A stretch of DNA of 64,000 nucleotides from Fretibacter rubidus (GCF_041429785.1 NZ_CP163423.1:248001-312000); one strand, 5' to 3'. Shown: positions 17,970-26,014, numbered from the stretch's first letter. Notes: generated by a model not told the origin, from the sequence alone. A program made the numbers and translations.

Positions 17970-18503
17970 ATGGCCTATCAGATTACGAAGGGGCTCATTG
18001 GGACCGTGCTTTTGGGTGCAGTCAGTTCAACGGCCTTCGCCCAAGACAGCCTGTCGCAATTGCGCGGCGATGATTTGTCTGTGCGGGCCTCTGTCGGGTT
18101 TTCTATTCCTTTTGGCCATAGCGGGCCAAGCACAGATGAGAGCCAAGCGCGGTTCGGTGTGGGCTTTACGATGGACCGTTACCAGAGCGGCCCGCGAACT
18201 GCTGTGCAAAATTTAACCAGTATGAACATCATCGACGTGGGCTTTTTTGAAACAGCAGAGCCGAGCCTTCAAATTTACGGGCAGGAATTTTACCGCCCAT
18301 TATTTGACCCGCTCTACGCGGATGACACGGACGAGCCGACACCAACAGGGTTGGAAACGCCCATTGATCGGGGGCGCGGCGCGGGGCCGTCTATTTTACT
18401 CATCGGCGGTTTGGCCATTGCGGGCAGTTTGGTTCTACTCAACGAATCCGAAGACGCTTTTGAGGATTGCGTCGAGAGCCTTTTCTCATCTGATAGCTGT
18501 TAA
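17970..18503 (+). CDS. Exported hypothetical protein, 177 aa
   Basis: The N-terminus is a clear signal peptide (cleavage near STAFA-QDS). The mature part includes a VRASVGFSIPFG segment typical of an outer-membrane strand, then an acidic region rich in Asp and Thr. Near the C-terminus comes a hydrophobic stretch (SILLIGGLAIAGSLVLL) and a Cys-containing tail. The ribosome-binding site is GGGAGAG 8 nt before the ATG. I recognise no family. It stands alone between polA and gpmA. Confidence 0.7.
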   Translation: MAYQITKGLIGTVLLGAVSSTAFAQDSLSQLRGDDLSVRASVGFSIPFGHSGPSTDESQARFGVGFTMDRYQSGPRTAVQNLTSMNIIDVGFFETAEPSLQIYGQEFYRPLFDPLYADDTDEPTPTGLETPIDRGRGAGPSILLIGGLAIAGSLVLLNESEDAFEDCVESLFSSDSC

Positions 18504-18586
18504 GCCGTAAGCCAATCCTGCCTTGAATTTGCGCTGATTTACCGCTAGGCCAGCGAGAGTAAATTACGCTCAGTCAAAGGCCAATC

Positions 18587-19324
18587 ATGACAAAACTCGT
18601 TCTCGTCCGTCACGGGCAATCGCAATGGAATTTGGAAAACCGTTTTACGGGTTGGGTTGATGTGCCGCTCACCGCGCTGGGCGTGCGCGAGGCGAAAAAG
18701 GCGGGTAAACTCTTGACCAAAGAAGGCGTCGAATTTGACATCGCCTTTACCAGCTATCAGCAGCGCGCGATTAAAACATTGTGGTTGTCGCTGGAGGCGA
18801 TGGAGCAAATGTATATTCCCGTCACCAAAGACTGGCGTTTAAATGAACGTCACTACGGCGGCCTAACGGGGCTGAATAAGCAAGAAACGCGCGAGAAGCA
18901 CGGCGATGAACAAGTGCATATTTGGCGCCGTAGCTTTGACATACCGCCGCCACAAATCGATGTGGACAGCGAATTCCACCCTAGCCATGAAGCAAAATAC
19001 GCCGCGATTGATCCCGCGCTATTGCCCACGGGTGAGAGCTTGAAAATCACAACTGAACGCGTGCTGCCTTATTTTGAAGATCAGATCATGCCGTTCATTC
19101 GCGCATCGGCGAATACCATTATCTCAGCCCATGGAAATTCTCTGCGGGCGTTGATGAAGCGTTTGTTTGATGTCGACGATGCCGATATTCCCGGGTTTGA
19201 ATTTCCAACGGGAAATCCGCTTTTGATTGAACTTGAAGACGGCACGACGAATATTATCTCTGCGCGTTATCTGGATAAAAAACGCGCCAAAGAGCTGCCC
19301 CCCGTTCCAAAGAAAAAATCGTAA
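18587..19324 (+). CDS. gpmA: 2,3-bisphosphoglycerate-dependent phosphoglycerate mutase
   Basis: This glycolytic and gluconeogenic enzyme interconverts 3- and 2-phosphoglycerate through a phosphohistidine. The protein is 245 residues, normal for the family. The catalytic motif LVRHGQSQWN is at residue 6 onward, RHYGGLTGLNK near residue 88 and the second histidine in SAHGNSLRAL near residue 182. The start at 18587 is preceded by an AAGG-type site. The deaminase gene follows 5 nt downstream, so the two are probably cotranscribed. Confidence 0.97.
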   Translation: MTKLVLVRHGQSQWNLENRFTGWVDVPLTALGVREAKKAGKLLTKEGVEFDIAFTSYQQRAIKTLWLSLEAMEQMYIPVTKDWRLNERHYGGLTGLNKQETREKHGDEQVHIWRRSFDIPPPQIDVDSEFHPSHEAKYAAIDPALLPTGESLKITTERVLPYFEDQIMPFIRASANTIISAHGNSLRALMKRLFDVDDADIPGFEFPTGNPLLIELEDGTTNIISARYLDKKRAKELPPVPKKKS

Positions 19325-19329
19325 GTTTT

Positions 19330-19767
19330 ATGAAGTCCCATGCCGATTATATGGGCCGCGCGCTCGCGCTCGCATGGGAACATAAAGGTAAAACGGGCGT
19401 GAACCCATCAGTGGGCTGCGTGCTTGTGAAAGGCGGTCGGGTCATCGGCGAGGCCGCCACAGCAGAAGGCGGGCGTCCCCACGCCGAAAGCCAAGCGCTC
19501 ATTATTGCGGGCGCACAAGCGCGGGGCTGTGACGCCTATGTCACACTAGAGCCGTGCAGCCATTACGGACAAACTGCGCCTTGCGCCAATGCATTGATTG
19601 ACGCGAAAATCGCGCGCTGTTTTATCGCTGTCATTGACCCTGACCCGCGTGTGCATTGGCGCGGCGCGGCGCTGTTACAAGAAGCGGGGATTGACGTGAG
19701 GATTGGGCTATGTGCTGATGAGGCCTTTCAGCTGAATGCTGATTTTTTCGCGCGCGTTACGGGTTAG
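19330..19767 (+). CDS. RibD-type deaminase domain protein lacking the reductase domain
   Basis: At 145 residues this matches only the N-terminal deaminase half of RibD (diaminohydroxyphosphoribosylaminopyrimidine deaminase), an enzyme usually about 360 residues with a C-terminal reductase. The zinc site is intact: HAESQAL and EPCSHYGQTAPC. The reading frame stops in LNADFFARVTG, the usual linker between domains, and no reductase sequence follows before the convergent gene at 19809. It may work with a separate reductase elsewhere, act in another deamination, or be a degenerating copy. It starts 5 nt after gpmA. Confidence 0.84.
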   Translation: MKSHADYMGRALALAWEHKGKTGVNPSVGCVLVKGGRVIGEAATAEGGRPHAESQALIIAGAQARGCDAYVTLEPCSHYGQTAPCANALIDAKIARCFIAVIDPDPRVHWRGAALLQEAGIDVRIGLCADEAFQLNADFFARVTG

Positions 19768-19808
19768 ATTTGATAGGACGACAGATTTTATCCTGCCGCC
19801 ATTGTGAT

Positions 19809-20213
19809 TTAACCGACAACATTGTGGCCGCGGCCCGCCATGCAATTGCGCACAATATCTTTGCGTTCGCCGCGCGCTTCAAAGGCTGTACCAGCCCCGC
19901 CAATAGCCCCACCAACCAGCGCCCCAGCGAGAGCGTTTTCCGCGTCATCACCCGGTTCAAATAAACCTATGATACCGCCAAGCGCAGCGCCTATAAGGGC
20001 ATCATTTTTCGTATCAGCATTAATGTAATTGCGTTGTTTCGCCAGTGCCTGACAGCCTTGTAAATCTGCGCTGTAGGTTGCCCCAATGGGGCCGTCGATA
20101 ATAGGATTATAATTGGCCCCACTGCCCGCGCAGGCGCTCAGCCCGAAGGCAGCCGTTGCGGCCAATGCAATCGGACGCATTTTGAGTTTATAGTTTTCTT
20201 TTAACCTGAGCAT
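19809..20213 (-). CDS. Glycine-zipper lipoprotein
   Basis: A small lipoprotein of 134 residues from the ATG at 20213, with lipobox LSAC after a hydrophobic stretch (IALAATAAFGLSACAG). The C-terminal half contains two Gly/Ala-rich helices (ALIGAALGGIIGLF and ALAGALVGGAIGGAG), the glycine-zipper pattern seen in outer-membrane lipoproteins such as the SlyB/17-kDa group. I chose 20213 because GGAG lies 11 nt upstream; 20180 (MRPIALAAT) is also possible. A longer ORF to 20297 lacks support. Confidence 0.72.
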   Translation of the reverse strand: MLRLKENYKLKMRPIALAATAAFGLSACAGSGANYNPIIDGPIGATYSADLQGCQALAKQRNYINADTKNDALIGAALGGIIGLFEPGDDAENALAGALVGGAIGGAGTAFEARGERKDIVRNCMAGRGHNVVG

Positions 20214-20302
20214 GATTTGGGACATCTCCGTTATGTGATACGCCTTAAAGCCTAGTAGGCTGTGCGGTCTTTCGGTAGACTTACAGTTCGATGACATTAC
20301 GG

Positions 20303-21112
20303 TTAGATAAAAATCGCTACCATCTGCATGCCCTCACAGACAAGCTCGCCGTCGTAGTTATAAATCCGCATCACTTGACTGCTATAGCCATTTTGCGCGG
20401 CGGATAATGATGTTTCGACTTGCCACCAGCCGTCGGTTGTTTTGGGCGCATCGACCAGAAAGTTCAGCAAGAAATTCACAGAACTTACGGGCCCCATTTT
20501 TTTAAACATGGGCAGCGCGGCGGGCGGCAGTACATCTGATAAGGTCATGAGCGACGCGATGCCTTCGCGCGAGTTCACATCCGAATGGCGGCTCCAGGCG
20601 CGGATATAGCCTCTATCTGCGCCGCTCATCGGACGGGCGCCATCGATAAGCTTTGTTTCAAAGCGTAGGAAAAACTTCGGCACAATGGGTTCTGCGATTT
20701 TGGGCGTGAAGCGTTTGCAATCCTGCGGCTTTGGCGCGTCTATTATGGGATAATCCACGGTCAAATCGGATTTGCGTGTGACGCCAAATGTAAAGACAAT
20801 ATCGGCAGCGGTACCCTTGTCCGTCGTTGCCACGACTTTGACGGTTGTGACATTGCGGCCTTTTCGCAGGACGGTGGCGGTAAATGTCGCGCGGTCGTCA
20901 ACGGGGCCGATGAAATTAATATTGGCACTGCGCAGCGGCGGCAGGTCGGAGACGCTTTTCTGGCACGCGGCAAGAGCCAATCCAGAGGTCAGGCCGCCGT
21001 AGGCTGTGCGTCCCTGTTTCCATGCAGGCAGTATGTCCACGTTAAATCCGTCGCCATCAGGCGTCATGGAACCTACAATGGCGTCAAAGCCGGGCTGTTT
21101 TTTAAATATCAT
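20303..21112 (-). CDS. Acyl-CoA thioesterase family protein (double hotdog)
   Basis: A 269-residue protein resembling the TesB-like/4HBT double-hotdog family. The N-terminal half has the sequence WKQGRTAYGGLTSGLALAA, where the Gly-rich turn precedes the central helix, and RSANINFIGPVDDRATFTATVLRKGRN. The second hotdog ends in LDAP-type strands with RIYNYDGELVCEGMQMV. Such proteins hydrolyse acyl-CoA thioesters; chain-length preference cannot be told. It runs in the same direction as the M24 peptidase gene, 71 nt apart. Confidence 0.82.
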   Translation of the reverse strand: MIFKKQPGFDAIVGSMTPDGDGFNVDILPAWKQGRTAYGGLTSGLALAACQKSVSDLPPLRSANINFIGPVDDRATFTATVLRKGRNVTTVKVVATTDKGTAADIVFTFGVTRKSDLTVDYPIIDAPKPQDCKRFTPKIAEPIVPKFFLRFETKLIDGARPMSGADRGYIRAWSRHSDVNSREGIASLMTLSDVLPPAALPMFKKMGPVSSVNFLLNFLVDAPKTTDGWWQVETSLSAAQNGYSSQVMRIYNYDGELVCEGMQMVAIFI

Positions 21113-21183
21113 AAAGCTCTTACGCGGGTGAAGTCTGCCAGTTTTGAATGGCGGTCATGCAGTAGGGGTTCATAAGGCGTGTA

Positions 21184-22398
21184 TCAGACGCCCTTAAACG
21201 GCTCATCAATACTGTGGCTGGGCTGGGTAAACCAAACGGGACCGTCAGCTGCCATATAAAAATGGTCTTCTAGGCGCACACCAAATTCACCGTATTTGCA
21301 AATCATCGGCTCGCTTGAAAAACACATGCCAGGCGCGAGCGGCGTGTCGTCGCCCCAATTAAGGTATGGCCATTCGTGAATATCAAGCCCAATGCCGTGC
21401 CCCGTACGGTGGGGCAGGCCGGGTGTTTTATAGCCCGGACCAAAGCCGTCCGCCTCTAGTGATTTTCGTGCGGCAAGGTCGGCGTCACCGCACCGCACTC
21501 CGATTTGGGCGGCTTCAAAGGCGGCGATTTGCGCGCGCTTCTCAGCGTCCCAAACTCGGCGTTGCTCTGCGCTTGGGGTGCCAAATACATAAGACCGCGT
21601 CATATCAGAGATATAATCATGACACTGACACCCTGTATCAATCAGGACCATATCACCGTCTTCCAACGGTTTATGGTGGCGAACACCATGCGGGTAACTG
21701 CTGTCGGGGCCAAAGAGGACAATCTTGAAATAGCTACCTTTGGGCGCGCCGACCTTGCGGTGGGCGGCGTCTAAAAAGTCGCCAACCTCGGCACTGGTAA
21801 TGCCTTCGCGCAGCATCGCCGCCGTGGCTTTATGAACGGCCAACGTCATTTCCTTGGCGCGCGTCATTAAGGTGAGTTCGTGCATCGATTTTTGCTGGCG
21901 ACATGTGCGGGTCACAGCTGTCGCGCTGTCAAATGTCAGGGCGGGCGCAGCTTTCGCAAGGCCGTTGCTAATGAAAAACGGTGTGTCCTCTGATATGCCA
22001 ACGACGCCGTCATTCATGTCGTGTTCGCTTAAGATTTTCACGGATAAAGCATAGGGACATTCATGTTCTTCCCAGCCGTGGACGGGGCCTTGGACCTCCA
22101 TGAATTGTTCCAGCGTCCCAATTTCAAAGGTCGGCGCGATAAATTGCGGCGGCCCGCTTTGGACAATGAAAGCCCCGACCATGCGTTCTGATTTTTTCCA
22201 TTGCATGCCCGTGAAATAACGCAGGTTTGACCCTGCATCCAAATAGATAGCCGATAGACCTTGCTCTGCCATCAACCTTTGCGCTTTTTGGATACGGGAT
22301 TGATATTCATCCAAAGTAATCGGCGAGGTGCCGCCCGTCATATCGGACAGCTTTGCTAGTTCAATCTCGGCCGTGGAGCCACCTACACCGATTGTCAT
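21184..22398 (-). CDS. M24 family metallopeptidase (Xaa-Pro dipeptidase type)
   Basis: A 404-residue aminopeptidase-P/prolidase relative with an N-terminal creatinase-like domain and a C-terminal pita-bread catalytic domain. The five metal ligands are visible in order: two Asp in VLIDTGCQCHDYISDMTRSY, His in LPHRTGHGIGLDIHEWP, Glu in CFSSEPMI and Glu in VRLEDHFYM. It cleaves an N-terminal residue before proline in small peptides. Its start overlaps by one base the stop of the MBL hydrolase gene (TAATG), so the two are translationally coupled. Confidence 0.93.
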   Translation of the reverse strand: MTIGVGGSTAEIELAKLSDMTGGTSPITLDEYQSRIQKAQRLMAEQGLSAIYLDAGSNLRYFTGMQWKKSERMVGAFIVQSGPPQFIAPTFEIGTLEQFMEVQGPVHGWEEHECPYALSVKILSEHDMNDGVVGISEDTPFFISNGLAKAAPALTFDSATAVTRTCRQQKSMHELTLMTRAKEMTLAVHKATAAMLREGITSAEVGDFLDAAHRKVGAPKGSYFKIVLFGPDSSYPHGVRHHKPLEDGDMVLIDTGCQCHDYISDMTRSYVFGTPSAEQRRVWDAEKRAQIAAFEAAQIGVRCGDADLAARKSLEADGFGPGYKTPGLPHRTGHGIGLDIHEWPYLNWGDDTPLAPGMCFSSEPMICKYGEFGVRLEDHFYMAADGPVWFTQPSHSIDEPFKGV

Positions 22399-23084
22399 TA
22401 CATGACCCCTTTTGTGTTTTGTCCCGCTTTGCCGATTATTCTGTCTGCGACAAAGGCATTATCAATCCGTTCTTGGCCAAAGGTGCTCATCGGGCCGTGG
22501 CCGGGGACAAAGCGCATATCGCCGCCCAGCGGCCAAAGCTTTTCTGTGATACTGTCGAGCAAATCTTGGTGATTGCTTTTGGGAAAGTCTGTGCGCCCGA
22601 TAGAGCCGCGAAAAATCACGTCACCAACAAAGGCAATTTTCATCGTTTGGTTATAAATCACGACATGGCCCGGTGTGTGTCCTGGCGTGTGGGCGACGTG
22701 AAATTCGACCCCTGCGAGGCTCAGCACATCGCCGTCTTTTAAGTATCTGTCAGGCACAATATTTTTGCCCATACCGGGATGCCCATATTTCGCCCAATGC
22801 GTTTCAATCTCGTCCATCCAAAACTGGTCATCTTTATGGGGGCCAATGACAGGAATATCCAAGGCGGCGCGGATGTCTTCGGCTCCGCCCGCGTGATCCA
22901 AATGGCCGTGGGTCAGCCAGATTTGTTCAATCTCCACGCCCAGCGTTTTGGCTTCGTTCATTAATTTATCGGCCTCGCCGCCCGGATCGACCAGCACGCC
23001 TTTTTTACTGACTGTGTCAAATAACAGGCTGCAATTTTGTGAAAGCGGTGTCACGGGTAAAATGCGAAGGTCAAGCTGGGCCAT
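22398..23084 (-). CDS. MBL-fold metallo-hydrolase (glyoxalase II-like)
   Basis: A 228-residue metallo-beta-lactamase-fold protein. Metal ligands: THGHLDHAGG, then HTPGHTPGHVV, AFVGDVIFRGSIGRTD and VPGHGPMST. The short, YcbL-like form of the hydroxyacylglutathione hydrolase family fits best; such enzymes hydrolyse thioesters such as S-lactoylglutathione. It is the upstream member of a two-gene operon with the M24 peptidase. The leader faces a 424-nt gene-free interval. Confidence 0.91.
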   Translation of the reverse strand: MAQLDLRILPVTPLSQNCSLLFDTVSKKGVLVDPGGEADKLMNEAKTLGVEIEQIWLTHGHLDHAGGAEDIRAALDIPVIGPHKDDQFWMDEIETHWAKYGHPGMGKNIVPDRYLKDGDVLSLAGVEFHVAHTPGHTPGHVVIYNQTMKIAFVGDVIFRGSIGRTDFPKSNHQDLLDSITEKLWPLGGDMRFVPGHGPMSTFGQERIDNAFVADRIIGKAGQNTKGVM

Positions 23085-23172
23085 AATCTATCCATAAGTT
23101 TACGGCCTAGACCTGTGGTTTGAACGACCAAAGGTCAAGACCTTAACGCGGATTAATCAATCGTGCGTGCCC

Positions 23173-23187
23173 GTTCAGGTCGCGTTC
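23173..23187 (+). promoter_or_regulatory. LexA-box-like site GTTC-N7-GTTC
   Basis: GTTC at 23173-23176 and GTTC at 23184-23187, separated by 7 nt, matching the LexA (SOS) operator consensus known for alphaproteobacteria. The flanks extend the direct repeat to CGTTCAGG. It lies about 20 nt upstream of a possible -10 (TATAGG at 23204). A short consensus like this can occur by chance. Confidence 0.4.
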
Positions 23188-23211
23188 AGGGCGATGTGTT
23201 ACTTATAGGTC

Positions 23212-23283
23212 ATAGCTTAGTTGCTATCTCTCTCTTTCAAACTTCCTTCATTGGACGGCCCGGTTTATCCGGGTCTTTTTTTG
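23212..23283 (+). ncRNA. Candidate small RNA, about 70 nt, CU-rich
   Basis: There is no plus-strand gene upstream of a strong intrinsic terminator. The predicted RNA starts near 23212 and opens with a small hairpin (TAGC-TTAGTT-GCTA). A single-stranded CU-rich stretch (CTATCTCTCTCTTTC, 23224-23238) follows, and the RNA ends in the terminator hairpin. This is the layout of trans-acting sRNAs that pair with ribosome-binding sites. The 5' end and promoter are guesses. No known RNA family was recognised. Confidence 0.45.
23257..23282 (+). terminator. Intrinsic terminator with no upstream plus-strand gene
   Basis: GGCCCGG - TTTAT - CCGGGTC hairpin (7 bp, one G-T pair) followed by seven T. The nearest gene upstream is on the other strand and points away, so this terminator must serve an unannotated plus-strand transcript. 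Confidence 0.85.
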
Positions 23284-23351
23284 GCTCACGCAAACCTCAC
23301 AATCTTGTCATGAACTGTTCATAGTAGCGTCACATGGCCATGCCTATAAGA

Positions 23352-23428
23352 GGATATCTTAGTTTTTCTGAGATATCCCCTTCGAACTGGCGACCACCCG
23401 CACGGATAGTGCTGGGGTCGCCCTTTTT
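23352..23428 (+). ncRNA. Candidate structured RNA or leader upstream of the DUF2336 gene
   Basis: An 11-bp hairpin GGATATCTTAG-TTTTT-CTGAGATATCC (23352-23378) is followed by a compound hairpin: GGCGACC (23389-23395) pairs with GGTCGCC (23416-23422) and encloses a GCAC/GTGC stem, then CTTTTT. The second hairpin is a good intrinsic terminator 80 nt before the DUF2336 start. It could end an independent sRNA or act as a leader attenuator. Confidence 0.45.
23389..23428 (+). terminator. Intrinsic terminator or attenuator
   Basis: GGCGACC/GGTCGCC 7-bp stem with an inner GCAC/GTGC stem and a T5 tract at 23424-23428. It stands between a second hairpin and the DUF2336 gene. Confidence 0.7.
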
Positions 23429-23508
23429 CGTTAAAGCCGCCTGTTTTAAACAGCGCGTCGGCTCAAATCTAAACGCCCCGTTTACCATATGCACGCTACA
23501 TCTGTGTC

Positions 23509-24651
23509 ATGAGCAAAGCGGCCCTATCACAGTTAAGCGAAAACGATATTCGTATGCTCGTGCGTCATCCTGATAATGAGATGCGCGCGATGGCTGCGCA
23601 GCGCCTATGCCGCACAGTGCGCGGAGCAGAGCTAAGCGAGGGGGAGCGCGAGATTGCGGGTGAGCTTCTGACCTATATGGCCAAAGACGCAGCCGCCATT
23701 GTGCGCCGGGCTTTGGCTGTGACGCTAAAAAATTCGCCGAAGCTGCCGCATGATGTTGCTGTGATGCTGGCCAAGGATATCGACAGCATTGCTGTGCCTG
23801 TTCTGAACTTTTCGCCCGTCTTTAATGATGATGACCTTATTGAGGTTCTGAGGTCCAAAGCCGCTGCTAAAGTGGCCGCCATCGCGCGCCGCCCATCTGT
23901 CAGCGGCGGTTTGGTGAACGAGATTATACGCTTTGGTGATAGCAAAGCGGTAGCCGTGCTTGCGGCCAATGACGGGGCGGATATTTCGCCCGACCAAGCG
24001 GGGGAGATGCTGGCGCGTTACCGCAGTAACGATTTGATCGCAGAAGCTTTCATCCGCCGCCGTGATTTGCCAACCGCTATCATTGAACGCCTCATCACTC
24101 ATATTAGTGAGGAAGCAGCCCTTGTGCTGACCCGCAAACATGCTGTGCCTGTAGATATTGCCATTGATCTGGCTAATCGCAGCCGTGAACGTGCGACGAT
24201 TGATTTAATCGACCAAAGCTTTCGTACCCGTGACCTTGCGCTATTTGTTGCGCGGTTAAAGGATGAAGGACGTTTGACGCCCACTTTGATTTTACGCGCG
24301 GCAGGATGCGCGCGTATGCGCTTTGTTGAACACGGCCTTGCGGCGCTTGCGGGTATTCGCGTATCCAAGGCCGCCCTGATGGTGCATGACGCTGGCCCTT
24401 TTGGGTTAAAAGCGCTCTGTGCGCGGGCAGGACTAACAGACGCCCAAGCTAAATTTGTCCATGCATCAGCGGTCATTTTTCGCGACCTTGAGATGTCAGG
24501 TATTAGCTATGACGCAGAATATTTCCAAGAAATGATGATTTTGCGTGTCCTGACGTTGCCGCTTAAATTGTCTGACGCAGATCAGATTTATTTCTTGGAA
24601 AAGCTCGATGGCTTGGGTGAAGGCGACATATTTAACGAAGGCTGGGGCTAA
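23509..24651 (+). CDS. DUF2336 domain-containing protein
   Basis: A 380-residue, all-helical protein of the DUF2336 family, common in alphaproteobacteria and of unknown function. It begins with SENDIRMLVRHPDNEMRAMAAQRLCR, and HEAT-like helical repeats run through the middle (for example DLIAEAFIRRRDLPTAIIERLITHISEEAALVL in register with neighbouring segments). No signal peptide or membrane helix is visible. The start follows a leader that contains a terminator-like hairpin, so it may be regulated by attenuation (inference). It converges with nadK. Confidence 0.85.
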   Translation: MSKAALSQLSENDIRMLVRHPDNEMRAMAAQRLCRTVRGAELSEGEREIAGELLTYMAKDAAAIVRRALAVTLKNSPKLPHDVAVMLAKDIDSIAVPVLNFSPVFNDDDLIEVLRSKAAAKVAAIARRPSVSGGLVNEIIRFGDSKAVAVLAANDGADISPDQAGEMLARYRSNDLIAEAFIRRRDLPTAIIERLITHISEEAALVLTRKHAVPVDIAIDLANRSRERATIDLIDQSFRTRDLALFVARLKDEGRLTPTLILRAAGCARMRFVEHGLAALAGIRVSKAALMVHDAGPFGLKALCARAGLTDAQAKFVHASAVIFRDLEMSGISYDAEYFQEMMILRVLTLPLKLSDADQIYFLEKLDGLGEGDIFNEGWG

Positions 24652-24663
24652 CACGCGCCAGAT

Positions 24664-25443
24664 TTATGTCGCGAATTGCTCTCGCAGAATTTTCTCATCC
24701 AGCGCATGGTCTTCGTCAAATAAGACAGTCAGCGATGTGTCTAGGTCTTGAAACACTTCTACACGCGATACATTGCGGTGTTCGATATTGTCAGCCGTAG
24801 CGCTGACGGGGCGTTTTTCACCGTCTAGCACATCAAACACAATCCGCGCATTAGAGCCAATGATCGCACCGCGCCAACGGCGGGGTCGAAAGGCGCTAAT
24901 GGGGGTGAGCGCCAGGATATCAGATGTCAGCGGCAGCACGGGGCCATGGGCAGATAAATTATAGGCGGTCGAGCCCGCAGGTGTCGCGACCAAAACCCCG
25001 TCTGCGATAAGGCGTTCCAGACGCTCTGTGCCGTCCACAGAAATTTTAATATGGGCGGCTTGGCCGGTTTGGCGAAATAGCGAGACCTCATTAAACGCGA
25101 GTTCCGTGAATGGCCCACCGGGGGCATCGGCAATCATCTTTAGCGGATGGATAATCGCCGCTTCGGCGTTATTTAACCGCGCGGGTAAATCATCCAGCGC
25201 ATAATCATTCATTAAAAACCCGATGGTGCCGCGGTTCATACCATAAACAGGCAAACCGCGCCGCACGAGCGGCATATGTGCCGTCAACGTTTCGAGCATA
25301 AAACCGTCACCGCCGAGCGCGACGATGGCGTCGGCTTCCGCTGGATCGTGATCGCCGTAACGCTCAATCAGGGCGGTGCGTGCCTCTTTGGCCGAGGGTC
25401 TGGAGCTTGCCTTGAACGCAAGTTTTTTAAAGTCTTTAGACAT
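24664..25443 (-). CDS. nadK: NAD kinase
   Basis: The enzyme phosphorylates NAD to NADP using ATP or polyphosphate. The 259-residue protein has the diagnostic GGDG motif in IVALGGDGFMLETL near residue 44, and the second conserved region ADGVLVATPAGSTAYNLSAHGPVL near residue 150. RGTIGFLMNDY is also typical. The ATG at 25443 opens the conserved domain (MSKDFKKLAFKASS). It stands alone, convergent with the DUF2336 gene and downstream of the cytochrome c gene on the same strand. Confidence 0.97.
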   Translation of the reverse strand: MSKDFKKLAFKASSRPSAKEARTALIERYGDHDPAEADAIVALGGDGFMLETLTAHMPLVRRGLPVYGMNRGTIGFLMNDYALDDLPARLNNAEAAIIHPLKMIADAPGGPFTELAFNEVSLFRQTGQAAHIKISVDGTERLERLIADGVLVATPAGSTAYNLSAHGPVLPLTSDILALTPISAFRPRRWRGAIIGSNARIVFDVLDGEKRPVSATADNIEHRNVSRVEVFQDLDTSLTVLFDEDHALDEKILREQFAT

Positions 25444-25525
25444 GATATGTCTGGCTTATCATTTGCGCCCCCGCATTCAAGCATTCATTTATCAAGCATT
25501 GACTTTGTAAATCACACGATATGCC

Positions 25526-26014
25526 CTAAGGCGCAGGCGTTGTTTGTGCTTTAATATAGGCCAGTATGGCGTCGCGATCCTCTGCTTTGCGCAGACCCGC
25601 AAAGGCCATTTTGCCGCCAGGTAAATATTTACGCGGGTTTTCAAGATAGCCCGACAGCGTTTCGTCATTCCAAACTATATCCATAGATGACATGGCGGCA
25701 GAATATTTAAAACCTTCTTTGGATCCCGGTACAGCCCCGTATATTGCCCATAGGTTAGGCCCGACTTTGTGACGCCCGCCTTGCTCAAGCGAATGGCAGC
25801 TTTGACAGCGTTTATAAAGCTTTGCTCCGCGTGCCATGGGGTCAACAGCTACGGCAGCGGCTGTTTGTGTTGCGGCTGTCTTTGTTGCGGCTGGTGCAGA
25901 GTTTATAGGCGTTGTCTGCGCATCTGGCGTTTCCGCACCGCCGCAGGCTGTTAACGTCAAAACCGCGACTGGCGCCAGACAAAAACCTAAAATTTTCAAT
26001 GTGTTAGCTTTCAT
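25526..26014 (-). CDS. Lipid-anchored class I cytochrome c
   Basis: A 162-residue cytochrome c with a lipoprotein signal (lipobox LTAC in VAVLTLTACGG) and an Ala/Thr-rich linker of about 35 residues. The single haem site is CQSCHSLEQGG. GPNLWAIYG and the axial methionine in GGKMAFAGL fit the mitochondrial-type/CycM class of electron carriers. Being lipid-anchored, it should carry electrons at the membrane surface, probably between the bc1 complex and an oxidase (inference). A weak leader upstream; 80 nt separate it from nadK. Confidence 0.9.
   Translation of the reverse strand: MKANTLKILGFCLAPVAVLTLTACGGAETPDAQTTPINSAPAATKTAATQTAAAVAVDPMARGAKLYKRCQSCHSLEQGGRHKVGPNLWAIYGAVPGSKEGFKYSAAMSSMDIVWNDETLSGYLENPRKYLPGGKMAFAGLRKAEDRDAILAYIKAQTTPAP

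Larger units (their letters stand above)
23085..23508. other. Gene-free interval with RNA-like structure
   Basis: No convincing protein gene lies here. Reading left to right on the plus strand it holds a direct repeat CGTTCAGG (23172-23179 and 23183-23190) forming GTTC-N7-GTTC, a TATAGG -10-like element (23204), a CU-rich stretch (23224-23240), terminator 1 (23257-23282), an ATGAAC-T-GTTCAT palindrome (23310-23322), an 11-bp hairpin (23352-23378) and terminator 2 (23389-23428). These suggest one or two small RNAs upstream of the DUF2336 gene. Confidence 0.6.

Noticed and set aside
23153-23166. CtrA-like TTAA-N6-TTAA at the edge of the gene-free interval
   Set aside because: The consensus needs seven bases between half-sites; here there are six, and the flanks do not match.
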